A DNA stretch of 29,459 nt from the NCBI GenBank assembly GCA_034698045.1, contig JAQGAU010000383.1, positions 1 to 29,459 of the forward strand, given 5' to 3'. This DNA comes from Paramacrobiotus richtersi (Eukaryota > Tardigrada > Eutardigrada > Parachela > Macrobiotidae). Below the pieces are notes generated by a model, which saw only the letters and a program-made list of their open reading frames with translations, made no database searches and was not told the DNA's origin. Each line of letters opens with the position of its first letter. The first letter of the stretch is position 1. Positions 8,875 through 17,578 of this stretch are shown here, one piece after another. Both the position numbers and the translations under genes were made by a program.

Positions 8875-8964
8875 ATGGTTTCAAACAACGCTGCAAACCC
8901 GACTAGCTCCAAGCGCGGTTCAAGCTCTGACAAAAACCCGGAAGAGTTCGGTGTAGGTCGTTTG
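8875..8964 (+). CDS. Possible first exon of the plus-strand PINIT gene
   Basis: An ATG opens a 30-codon polar, Ser/Asn-rich stretch (begins MVSNNAANPTSSKRGSSS) ending at a donor-like TTG|GTGAGA. If not spliced the frame stops four codons later. It sits 240 bp upstream of the PINIT region on the same strand. No direct link to the PINIT exon could be shown, and no SAP domain is visible. Confidence 0.28.
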
Positions 8965-9139
8965 GTGAGAAACGTATAGCTGCTTGGGCAAAGTGCTTTC
9001 CACTCTTGGCTCCTGTATTGAAGCGAAAGTGGTGCCTGTGGTGTGCGCCTTATATAAAGGAATATCTGGACATGTCAGTCACGTACACCGGATTTCTGAA
9101 TCTCCGCTGGGTACACAGATGCCAACCCGGCTATACGGT

Positions 9140-9612
9140 CGTCCAGCACGTCCGACAGGAGTTTAAGAAAGGAGAGGTTATCGTTCAGCCGGTCTTCAAT
9201 ATAACCGACCATTTTGGAACCGGGAAGATTACATGGCCACACCGTCACCCAGAAGACCTTCACCCTTCAACCGGCAGTGTACACCCAACTAATGCAGTGG
9301 CCCGACATCCAGCTGGAGCTCAAGTGCTACCGCCACGACCATGCCACTGGGCAATCAACAAGTGGCCGGACACCATTACCGTCTCCATCAACGCAACATT
9401 GGTGATAATTCAGCTCGGGCCCCAGGGACACCGGCCGCTGCACATCAAGGAGCTGTGCCGGTCCAGTACGGAGAATGTCATCGCCATCCACACCGGGGTA
9501 TGCTGCTGCTCGCACCTGTTTGTCCTGCATGTAGTGCACCGGCCGACGGTGCGATCTGTGGTAGGGCACGTCCTGAAGAATAAGCTGCCCATTGCCCGTG
9601 GCATCGACAGAC
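9140..9612 (+). pseudogene. PIAS-type PINIT domain, copy b (two frames)
   Basis: The best-preserved PINIT copy. In one frame: EPGRLHGHTVTQKTFTLQPA, VYTQLMQWPDIQLELKCYRH. In the next frame: INKWPDTITVSINATL, RPLHIKELCRSSTENVIAIH, SHLFVLHVVHRPTVRSVV and GIDRRKYQ, then donor GAC|GTAAGT at 9612/9613 in phase 1. This corresponds to PIAS F.LTP.QV...(V)QL.LC...YPPNI.VKVN...RP(L/I)NIT.LV.LS...N.I.I...YS..VYLV..L(T/S)...LL..L. Frames change near 9200 and near 9350, so the copy is broken unless tiny introns exist. The donor phase matches the SP-RING exon acceptor seen at 8300 on the other strand, but no SP-RING was found downstream on this strand. Confidence 0.7.
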
Positions 9613-10235
9613 GTAAGTACCAGTGTTTTTTTGGATATCCTCAGTAACTGGTGTACACTTGTACTGGTTTGATCAATAGTCTTTAGCTGTTCCGAATCAC
9701 GTGAATTGGCTTCATTAATTTTAGTATCTGTAAACGTGTGTAAATAGTGTCAGGAAAACATCGCTGAATCTGTCCAGTGTAGTCCGCTTTGCGTTCGGAT
9801 GACTGCAAGTTAAATATAAAAAGGTCTCATGTCAAAATGTCAAAACAAAAATAGCTATCTAAGGAACATATCACTGCAGTACAAGCTGAACTGCCAACAA
9901 GTTATCAAATTAGCTATGCTCCGGTTTCGAAAATTTTGCGAAGCATTTTCGGAGAAGGTTTGATGATGTTTCTGGCCTGAGTGCATGCTAGCTGTCAACC
10001 AATTTCGAAATTCTGCTTTTTGCCGGTCGCGGGATCTTAACACATTATGATATTTAAAGCGTATAGGCGCAACAGTACATATACTGCGCAACTGTTGGAG
10101 CCAGTTGCAGCTGCTTTGGAACAGACGGCGCTTCGATGGTTAGGCTTTCCCTTTCACCGCACAAAGTCCTTATCCGTACTGATTGCGATTGACTGGGCGC
10201 CCAGCCGAGAGAATCGTACCAAATTATGGACTTTT
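9613..10235. other. No supported gene
   Basis: Begins as a putative intron after the GTAAGT donor. No Miz-type C..C or CFD motif was found on the plus strand. The minus-strand frame 10091-9855 and the plus frame 10047-10241 are unsupported. Confidence 0.4.
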
Positions 10236-10239
10236 GCTT

Positions 10240-10660
10240 AGGGTCTCCAGGCGGAATGGTTGGAGGAGTGGGTCGGAACGCTGGGTCAGTGTCATGGTCG
10301 GCTCCGGATCGGATGCTGTAAGGTATGGTCGAACGATCAGCTAATGAATGGACAGGCGGTAATTAATTCGAATTGTCTTAACAAAGTCCGTACAATGTTT
10401 TGTCTTTCCATCGCTACTTCGGTGTTCAAATTGAAATGTACATGTATTTTATGGGACTTTTCTGAAATATATATTGCAGGTACTGCACAAGGAAAGTAGC
10501 TGTATCACTTAAAGTGACCAGTTCTTTATGATAATCAATTCTAGATACCTGTTTGCCATGGTTTGTCTCAATCGGCATCTTCTGTTTGCATGGACTTCTC
10601 ACAGTCCGCTCCCACTTGGCCTTTTTGGCTGACCACGGGCTTCTCCATAATATCTGGCTC
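10240..10660 (-). pseudogene. PINIT-gene remnant, copy c (upstream exon and PINIT start)
   Basis: Two blocks align with 4875-4990 and 5150-5275 in the same orientation and order. On the minus strand the first encodes the KSMQTEDAD exon followed by an in-frame stop, with donor CAAACAG|GTATCT. The second follows the acceptor CCTTACAG and encodes MTLTQRSDPLLQPFRLE, after which homology ends and a stop follows within eight codons. It is therefore a truncated duplicate of copy a. Confidence 0.55.
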
Positions 10661-10831
10661 CGATTTATGGATTACTTTTAAAATTACATACCATCAGATT
10701 TACCAAAAAAATGTTCAGACTTTTGCTCGTTATTTGCACTCAGCGCACTCCACGTTTCAAATTTCCACCGTAGAACGGCCATGTATTTCTATTCCGTGCT
10801 TCCATCAACAAGCCTGCATGGCCACGGGATT

Positions 10832-11079
10832 TTGCGAGCAACCAACACATGAGCTATAGATGTAGTCATAATAGATGTAGCTATAGATATAGATGTATAT
10901 AATAGGGGTACTCAATTCTTCTTTAAGAGGCGGGGCTTGAAGTACCTCGATTGGTTACTTTTCGATATAGAACATTTCTCTTTATCGTATAGAGATAGAA
11001 TTGAGTACCCCTAATAGCTATAGATGTAGATGTAGTACATTATGACTACATCTATAGCTCATGTGTTGGTTGCTCGCAA
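10832..11079. repeat. Perfect 41-bp inverted repeat enclosing a second inverted repeat
   Basis: Arms 10832-10872 and 11039-11079 are exact reverse complements (TTGCGAGCAACCAACACATG and onward). Between them lie TAGATGTAGCTATAGATATAG simple repeats and the inner element at 10904-11012. The structure could fold into a long cruciform or hairpin. Confidence 0.9.
10904..11012. mobile_element. Tiny TIR element, 109 bp, inside the palindrome
   Basis: Terminal inverted repeats AGGGGTACTCAATTCT / AGAATTGAGTACCCCT bound 109 bp; AAT triplets flank both sides (10901-10903, 11013-11015), consistent with a 3-bp target duplication. No coding capacity. No second copy was found in this window, so mobility is inferred from structure only. 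Confidence 0.55.
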
Positions 11080-11537
11080 GCTCATGTGCTAGCGTGAATG
11101 ACCAGGCAGGGCGCCCTGATCCCTGTCTGATCCACAGACAAAGGCCGAGGCAGTCCGGTCTGTTTTAGCATCTTCACATATCACGGGATGTTGATTGTTC
11201 ATGAATTTAATTCACTGGCCGGGCTTGACGAAGAGAATCGGCAGCCAGGGTATATTCAGCAGACCAGCCTACCCCTTGGTCTGCCTGTGAAATGTCCAAG
11301 AGTGCCCAATGGCCGTTCCGCGGCGGGATACAGCGTAGTGCGCTGTGTGCAAATAAAGAACGATATTATCTGAACCGTGCTGCTGACATATGCACCCTAC
11401 CAGTCTGCAGTTTATCATTACTTTGTAATGGTACATAAATAATTTCAACTGCAGTTATCGCGTAAATCGTAAGCAGGGCACACTTGATCGAGCAAAGATC
11501 TTAATAAATTCATCTGCGGTTTATCCGAACGTGTTCC
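11080..11537. other. Intergenic; one weak plus-strand frame
   Basis: A 61-residue plus-strand frame at 11188-11373 (LPLGLPVKCPRVPNGRS in its middle) is open but has no recognisable domain, no clear splice site and no paralogue here. The 3' part should hold the promoter of the TAZ1 gene. A short stretch TTATCCGAACGTGTT just upstream of the start is conserved before the second TAZ1 module. Confidence 0.4.
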
Positions 11538-12651
11538 ATGGAAAGTAATCCAAAATCGGAGCAAGATATGGTGACGTCCACAATGTCCGCCAGTGGAAAC
11601 GCGCCCGACACGACCACCATCGCTTCTGCCGTGGACCCACCTGGCCAAACGCCAGGCGCGACCGTAGCCCCTCAAAATCAGCAGCGTACAATGGAGTTTT
11701 TGCCCCGACGGCCGTTGGTCGAGCCCAAGGATCTCCTCGACTTAGGCATTGATCAGACATTCAAAAATCCGCTGATGATGAACCTCATGTTTTGGTTTAT
11801 GCATAAGGACCAGTGCCATAGCCGACCAGAACACCAAACGAAATTCCCCGACGGCTGCACGTTCGCGTTGTGTGAAGATATGATCAAGCTTGTGGAACAT
11901 GGGAAGCAGTGCACAGATAGCAATCAGTGCATGGGTAAGGGCTTAGGGCTATGCATATGCGTACATGAATTACTTATATAACTGTAAATAATTATTAGAC
12001 TTTATGAATTTTAATGTTACTTATTTTATTTATGTGCAATTTGTTTTATTTATGTCATTTATTTTATTAATGTTATTTAATGTGTTGTGCAATAAGTATA
12101 TGTCATGCTAATTATTAAATAAAGCTATTCTACAGTAATCAGATTTTTCATATTATGCATAAGGCAGTTGCGCAGCACTACATAATTATTATATAGTAAA
12201 TACGAACTTGCATATGAAATTAATGGTGATACCACAGTATAATCATCTAATAAAAAATCACGGTGTACAATGTTCTCAATAAATATTTTTTTTTATAATA
12301 ATTATGATTTTTTTCTTCAAAACAATTATGATTATTATGTTCCTTCTGCTTGCTTATGAATTTGTTGTGGGGTATAAGTTGCAGATTACAGTAATCACTT
12401 CGAGAGAAAGTGAGTTACACGAGTATTTCCTAATCTGCTACTACTTTCGGTCCTTTCTTCCGTATGGTAATTTCGCGTCACCGAACGTGAAATAGTTGTG
12501 TTACTAATGCATGTGTTGCTCATTTATGCTTCAGTTGTCCACTGCGCCGCTTCGAAACGGATCCTTGCCCATTGTGAAACGTGCACCGAAGGCCGGTGCT
12601 CGGTGTGTGCGGCACTAGGATGCAAAAGAAGATGGGGCAAAAAGTCTGCAG
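11538..12651 (+). CDS. TAZ1 zinc-finger module A (CBP/p300-like), two exons
   Basis: Exon 1 is 11538-11934 and exon 2 is 12535-12651, joined phase 1 to phase 1 across a 600-bp GTAAGG...TTCAG intron. The N-terminal 75 residues are Ser/Thr/Pro-rich. Then follow H-KDQ-C, C-TFAL-C, H-GKQ-C, C-TDSNQ-C, C-MVVH-C (across the splice), H-CET-C, C-TEGR-C and C-SV-C. All three HCCC zinc sites of TAZ1 are present with CBP spacing, and VVHCAASKRILAH closely follows CBP VAHCASSRQIISH. TAZ1 binds activation domains such as those of HIF-1alpha, CITED2 and STAT2. Exon 2 ends at donor GCAG|GTACTG; if unspliced it stops at 12743. No KIX exon follows before module B, so it may be a TAZ1-only protein or the first part of a longer gene (see module B). 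Confidence 0.85.
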
Positions 12652-12812
12652 GTACTGTTGTTCAAGTACAAGTTATACAACAACCATTAAGGACGGAGCG
12701 GAACGTAATTTTTCAATTAAAATTCATTCAATTAAAATTTTAATTCAATTAAAATTTCAATCAATTAACATTTAAAACACAGCTGCTAGTTAATCCGAAC
12801 GTGTTTGTAGGC
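12652..12812 (+). other. Spacer or intron between TAZ1 modules A and B
   Basis: About 160 bp of AT-rich DNA with AATTAAAATT repeats. It begins with a donor (GCAG|GTACTG) and ends with GTGTTTGTAG just before GC-ATG. Splicing these sites would join module A to module B in frame, because exon 2A ends in phase 1 and two bases precede the module-B ATG. Alternatively it is an intergenic spacer with the 3' end of gene A and 5' UTR of gene B. Confidence 0.5.
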
Positions 12813-15800
12813 ATGAAAAGTCAACCAAAATCCGAGAAAGATAAGGAGACGCCCACAATGTCCGCCAGGGGAAACGCGCCCACCAGCACCATCCCAACAA
12901 CAACTACACCACTCGCTTCTTCCACTACGCAGGCCGTGGCCCCACCTGGCCCAGTGCCAAGTGCGACTCTGGCCCCGCAAAAAGGGCAGCGTACAGTGGG
13001 GTTTCTGCCCCGACGGCCGTTGGTAGTGCCCAAGGAACTTGTCGACTTGGGCATTGAACAGCCAGACGCCAATCCCGTTATTGGGAAGCTCAGGTTTTGG
13101 TTTATGCATAAGGACCATTGCTATAGCCGAAAAGAACATCAGGCAGCGTTCCCCGGCGGCTGCACGATCGAAATGTGTGAGGAGATGATCGAACTGTTGG
13201 AGCATGGGGAGCAGTGCACGGCTGGAAATCAGTGCAGGGGTAAGCAATGCATGCGCACACATGGAATACATAGTAACTGAAAATAATATAATTTGATGTT
13301 AATGCTATTGGATATGTATGTAATGTTTATTTTATGGTATTATAAAAAATGTGTTCAAAGCTAGTGATGGGTAGTAAAACGTTTTGGGGAACCTACTTAC
13401 TTTTACTTGTCCTTCCGACCACGCTACTTAATATTACTTAATTTCGCTTCCAATGCCTTACTATTTACTCACTATTTACTATGATTGCCCAAAACGTACT
13501 TAATATTAATTACTATTTAATATTTTTTAATAGTACTCACTAAAAAACAAAACTAAATTATGTTCCTTTTTCATGCTAGTAACTTCACTCAATAGACGTG
13601 AAAATCGAAAATCAAGCGTTATTTCATGTACACCAACGAACTGGAAACTGAAATACTGTAATTGACTGCCAACTGTAATTAAGAATTGATATTTTGAACA
13701 TTTGGAATAAGGAATAATATAATCAATAATTCAGCAACCGGCGCTGTTTGATCAAATGTATTGTAACAGACCCCGGAAACAGCCGAGCATAACAAAGAAT
13801 TCCGCTAGGCATATTTAGAAATGGTACAACAAGTCTGAGTATAGCCGTTTCCTGCATAGTTACATGATAGACGAATTCCCCTAGTGTAGAGTTGCCCACT
13901 CGAAGCGGGTGGCACAGGAACTGGTTAAGCAGACGTGGCTTCACTAGCTTGCGTGCTTCAGCACTGGCAGTCCGATTGTACTGTAATTATTTCTTTTAAA
14001 AGTAACTGCTATTAAAGAGTTAGTTACTATGAGCCAATGATACTTACTTACTATTTAATTACACAGCTAAAAATATACTTAATATCACTTACTTTCAAGG
14101 TCCAATCTTTACTATTTACTTACTATTTAATATTAGGAAAGGCATTTACTTACTTACTATGATTTACTTAATAGTTTTTACTACCCATCACTATTCAAAG
14201 CTAATTTTTCATAATTTTAGCGTCATAAGGGCGTTTAGGGTTTAGGGCAGTTAAGCAGCGTCATAATTATGCACCAATTTACATATAAGATGGTGATTCC
14301 ATGATAGGCTGTAACATTCCATCACGCCGATATTGCGCATTTCTTAGTATGCTTACGTAGTTGTTATGGTATAATTTAATGATGACAGTAATGACTTGTG
14401 GATATGTGACTTACAGGAGTAAATTCCCCTAATCCGCCACTAATTTTGGTCCTTTATTCAGTATATATAAGTTATATGGTAATTTCGCGTGACCGGATGT
14501 GAAAAAAATTACGTTATTATTGTACGTGTTCACATTCATGCTTCAGTTGCCGACTGTGCACCTTCGAAACGCCTCCTTGACCATTGTGAAACGTGCATCG
14601 AAGACCGGTGCACGGTGTGTGCGGCCCTAGGTTGCAGAATGTGCAAGTCTGCAGGTGCGATTTCTCAGATACAACAAAGATCAACATTTTTACTGAAGGA
14701 AGACTTACTCTCCAGGTCGTACATGGTCTTCCAATAAGGGCGCTACAGCCTCATTATCAGCTGTGACTACGGGCGTAGAATCTTCGGAGAAGCCCCAGAA
14801 TTCAGGTAACAAGTCGTCCCGGTTAACGCTGTGGTAGTTATGCCCATTTGGTTTGTCCTCAGCAGGTGGCACGCTCGCCGACGAAATCAAGACAGAGAGG
14901 GACAGATTGTTGTTTGACGAGTGGAAGAGACAAAGCGACATCGAAGTGTACCGGGCGTCCCACGACCTGTTGCGGGCGTCCCAGACCGACATTTCTCCGA
15001 CTGGACCGCAGCTGATGGCTCCACGACAATGGCATGCCGTGATGGCCATGTCCGATTTCGTCAGCGCCAGTTCGTTGCGCAGCGAGAAGATGCGCAAACT
15101 GTAAGCTGTAGATTCATGTAAAATGCCTATTAGCACATGAACGACAGCATTAGCTATTTTCTGTATTTTGTCGATTTTTATATTATTTTTTTATAATACT
15201 TTTGTGATAGACTACTGTATTGAGTGTAATTTATGTATTACAATTTACTACAATTTTTGTTATTATAATATGGCTACGATCTTTATATAATTTTAATAAT
15301 ATTTTTATGTTAGATTGCTGTATTCATTTAATGTAATTTATATATTACAATTTATAATAAAAATTTTTATTATAACACGGCTACGATATTTTGCAAAAAA
15401 TTTTTATACGGTTTCACAATAATTGCCGTTATGTGCAGCCTAGATGCCCTGTGTCCCAACAACGGCCCGCCGGTCGCGGGTCATCCACGCATGGCCACCC
15501 TCATTGCCTACGTCCGTAAAGTCGAGGGAAAAATCTACCAGCGATCAATTTCCGCCGACGAATACGCCCGGCTCATTGCCGCCAAGATGGACACAGCCGC
15601 CACAGAGTTGGAGGCGAAGCGGCAACGCATTGTGGAGCTATGCCAAGTGGGAACGACCAACCCGTCGACGCTGCAGGCGGAGCGCAAAAGAGCCATATCT
15701 TCGGCGGTGATGGATTTGGCGGCGGGGTACAAGTCGGTATGTGTTGAGGAACAGGAAACATGGATCTCCCGATTATGTCGGGAGGATCCGACAGTTACTG

Positions 15801-16126
15801 CGGTGTATGTGGAACGGAGGGACAGTGCCGGATCAGATAGCGGGACGTTGATGATGATCGATTTGGTATCAGGTAACGGGACGGGGATGAAGATCGCTGC
15901 CGGATCAGGTCACGAGACGGTGATGAAGATCGCTGCCGGGCGAGGTACTCTACACAAACCAACAGGTAGGGACGTACAGCTTCAGCTGTCCACAGTTTAT
16001 GTGATGTTCGACCAGCTTGTTGACAATAGTTTGTTTGACCAGAAGATTGTTCTGAAACAGATGGAAAACCGTGAGTTGTGTATTTTCTCAGCGCAGAAGT
16101 CAGTTCTGATCATGATCGAATACTAA
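12813..16126 (+). CDS. Mini-CBP: TAZ1 module B plus KIX domain, four exons
   Basis: Exons 12813-13239, 14547-14654, 14863-15100 and 15439-16126 join in consistent phases (1, 1, 2) to about 486 residues. TAZ1: H-KDH-C, C-TIEM-C, H-GEQ-C, C-TAGNQ-C, C-RVAD-C, H-CET-C, C-IEDR-C, C-TV-C. KIX: exon 3 supplies APRQWHAVM...EKMRKL and exon 4 RMATLIAYVRKVEGKIYQR, SADEYARLIAAKM and ELEAKRQRIVEL, matching CBP KQWHEDI..., RMENLVAYARKVEGDMYE and ELEEKRR. TAZ1 then KIX is the CBP/p300 order, but the bromodomain, acetyltransferase, ZZ and TAZ2 do not follow. The C-terminus has a 12-residue triplicate repeat. A GTATGT near 15737 could add an intron. Likely nuclear; role inferred as factor docking without catalysis. 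Confidence 0.88.
13362..14193. mobile_element. Non-autonomous hAT-type element, 832 bp, 8-bp target duplication
   Basis: Ends TAGTGATGGGTAGTAAAA / TTTTACTACCCATCACTA are inverted repeats, flanked by direct 8-bp TTCAAAGC copies (13354-13361 and 14194-14201). The 8-bp duplication and the YAGTGATGGG end are typical of hAT transposons. The subterminal regions are packed with ACTATTTACT/TACTTAATATT motifs. No transposase is present; the 73-residue minus frame inside is not convincing. It lies in intron 1 of module B and is absent from the paralogous intron of module A. Confidence 0.92.
14860..14866 (+). promoter_or_regulatory. NAGNAG tandem acceptor before KIX exon 3
   Basis: The acceptor reads CTCAGCAG, so splicing can occur at 14862/14863 or 14865/14866. 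Both keep the frame; use of the second removes one Ala at the junction. Confidence 0.5.
15832..15939 (+). repeat. Three 36-bp tandem repeats inside the KIX exon
   Basis: Units 15832-15867, 15868-15903 and 15904-15939 each begin ATCAGR and encode 12 residues: SDSGTLMMIDLV, SGNGTGMKIAAG, SGHETVMKIAAG. Units two and three are most alike, so the array grew recently. It lies C-terminal to the KIX domain in a region with no recognised fold. Confidence 0.85.
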
Positions 16127-16139
16127 CTCGAGAGGTAGT

Positions 16140-16654
16140 ATGGATTGTTTCGATTATTGGGCGTGGCTGATTATTCTGATTATTTGGCTGCGGCCAGTCA
16201 GTGCGGCGCTGACGTTACAAGGCGGAATAATCGAAATTCGAATAATCAACATAATCAGACGAACAATCCTTATGGTGAAACTAGCTAATAAGGAGTACAG
16301 CTTTAACACACAACATCCCAGTGTTGATAAGCTAAGCAGTACCCGAGTGCTTCACAAGCTCTGCACACTCTTTCGCAAAAATTCAATATGCGGTACTTCG
16401 CCACATCAACTCATATCGGTTGATTTATAGGCACTTCCGGGACGTATTTCGGTTCCGAGACAACTCGGGATGCTGCTGGTAACGCCAGTCATAAGGACGT
16501 TATCATTCCTGTAAGCACTCTTGCAATGGCATACAACGGGGCAACAGACCATGCTAGCAATAAGCTGCGGACCGCGAGTATTATCGGGGGCGTGGCTATT
16601 TTCGGCGTCATCCTGTTCGTCGTGGTATACCTCTTGATCCGAGCCTGGGCCTAA
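16140..16654 (+). CDS. Small signal-peptide plus single-TM protein, copy 2 (two exons)
   Basis: Exons 16140-16200 and 16431-16654 give about 94 residues. The leader MDCFDYWAWLIILIIWLRPV is a clear signal peptide; three extra hydrophobic residues relative to copy 1 come from an in-frame 9-bp difference. Exon 2 follows TTTATAG, starts TSGTYFGSETTRDAAGNASH, carries KDVIIPVS, one N-glycosylation site (NAS) and a final TM helix (SIIGGVAIFGVILFVVVYLL) with a short RAWA tail. The chosen donor (TCA|GTGCGG) is weak but phase-correct and shared with copy 1; the unspliced frame runs on to a stop at 16430 without the TM part. It starts only 14 bp after the stop of the KIX gene. Function unknown. Confidence 0.48.
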
Positions 16655-16744
16655 CTGTCACGGAATGGCTTTATACGTAACCTTTTGGAGTGCAGTTTAC
16701 TGGGCCCGCATACTTCGCCATTTTACGAATAATATGGTACAACT

Positions 16745-17530
16745 AGTAATCTCTGTTGGTTATACTGCCAGGTAGTGCGATATGATAATTACTATAATTT
16801 TTCTAACGTTTTGGGGATGGTGTTATCTTTCTGACAGTATGTGGGCAGCGTTACCGATATACTACATTTTCTGTCATCAATAGACTGGTCCCAGCATGAC
16901 GCTGTTCGAACCTTGGCTTTTGTTAATTTTTGACGATTTCTTTTTGTGGCCGCATGTCTGTAATCACAATATTACATCACTTAAATGATGCAGATGTCAG
17001 TTGTACGCATAAGGCATATGACGTGGCTGGATTCGTATAGCATAAGCCGAAATATTGGTAGAACCTCCGACCAATTCCAGTAAACCGCGCCAGATCACAC
17101 GACCATATACCTAGTTGGTTTACGCCCAAAGTTCATTAACATGAAGGCCGAACGGATATATAGTAAACGAAAATACGGGTTTTAATTGCAATAACGATAC
17201 GCGTCACACACAGCGTTTGCACGAAGCATCATATATGTACTACCGGAGTTATTACGCCATTACACACAGGGCAGCTGCGACTCGAAAATCGCCAGCTACT
17301 TGTCAAACGATAATAAATCAACATGCGACCACAAAAAGAAATCGTCAAAAATTAACAAAAGCCAAGGTTCGAACAGCGTTGATGGGGCAAGTCTATTGAT
17401 GACAAAAAATTTGGTATATCGGTAACACTGCTCACATACTGTCAGAAAGATAAAACCATCCCCAAAACGTTAGAAAAATTACAGTAATTATCATATCGCA
17501 CTACCTGGCAGTATAACCAACAGCGATTAC
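16745..17530. repeat. Inverted repeat with 210-bp arms
   Basis: Arms 16745-16956 and 17321-17530 are about 93 percent identical in opposite orientation, separated by about 364 bp. The right arm is bracketed by direct 14-bp copies TACTTGTCAAACGA at 17297-17310 and 17528-17541, as expected if the right copy was inserted with target-site duplication. Each arm carries GTTCGAACC, which resembles a pol III B box, but no A box or poly-A tail is clear. The right arm ends about 40 bp from the 3' end of the LRR gene. Confidence 0.8.
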
Positions 17531-17578
17531 TTGTCAAACGAGGTGAAGAATCTTGAAGAATTATCGATTAACAAGCAG

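Noticed and set aside
12652-12743. Read-through C-terminus of TAZ1 module A as proven protein end
   Set aside because: The same position in module B is a donor leading to the KIX exon, so splicing is at least as likely; left undecided.
14229-14250. GTTTAGGGTTTAGGG as telomeric repeat
   Set aside because: Only two TTTAGGG-like units; too short to be interstitial telomere sequence.
16900-16915. tRNA or SINE from the GTTCGAACC B-box-like motif
   Set aside because: No cloverleaf, A box or terminator arrangement could be drawn; kept only as a remark on the inverted repeat.
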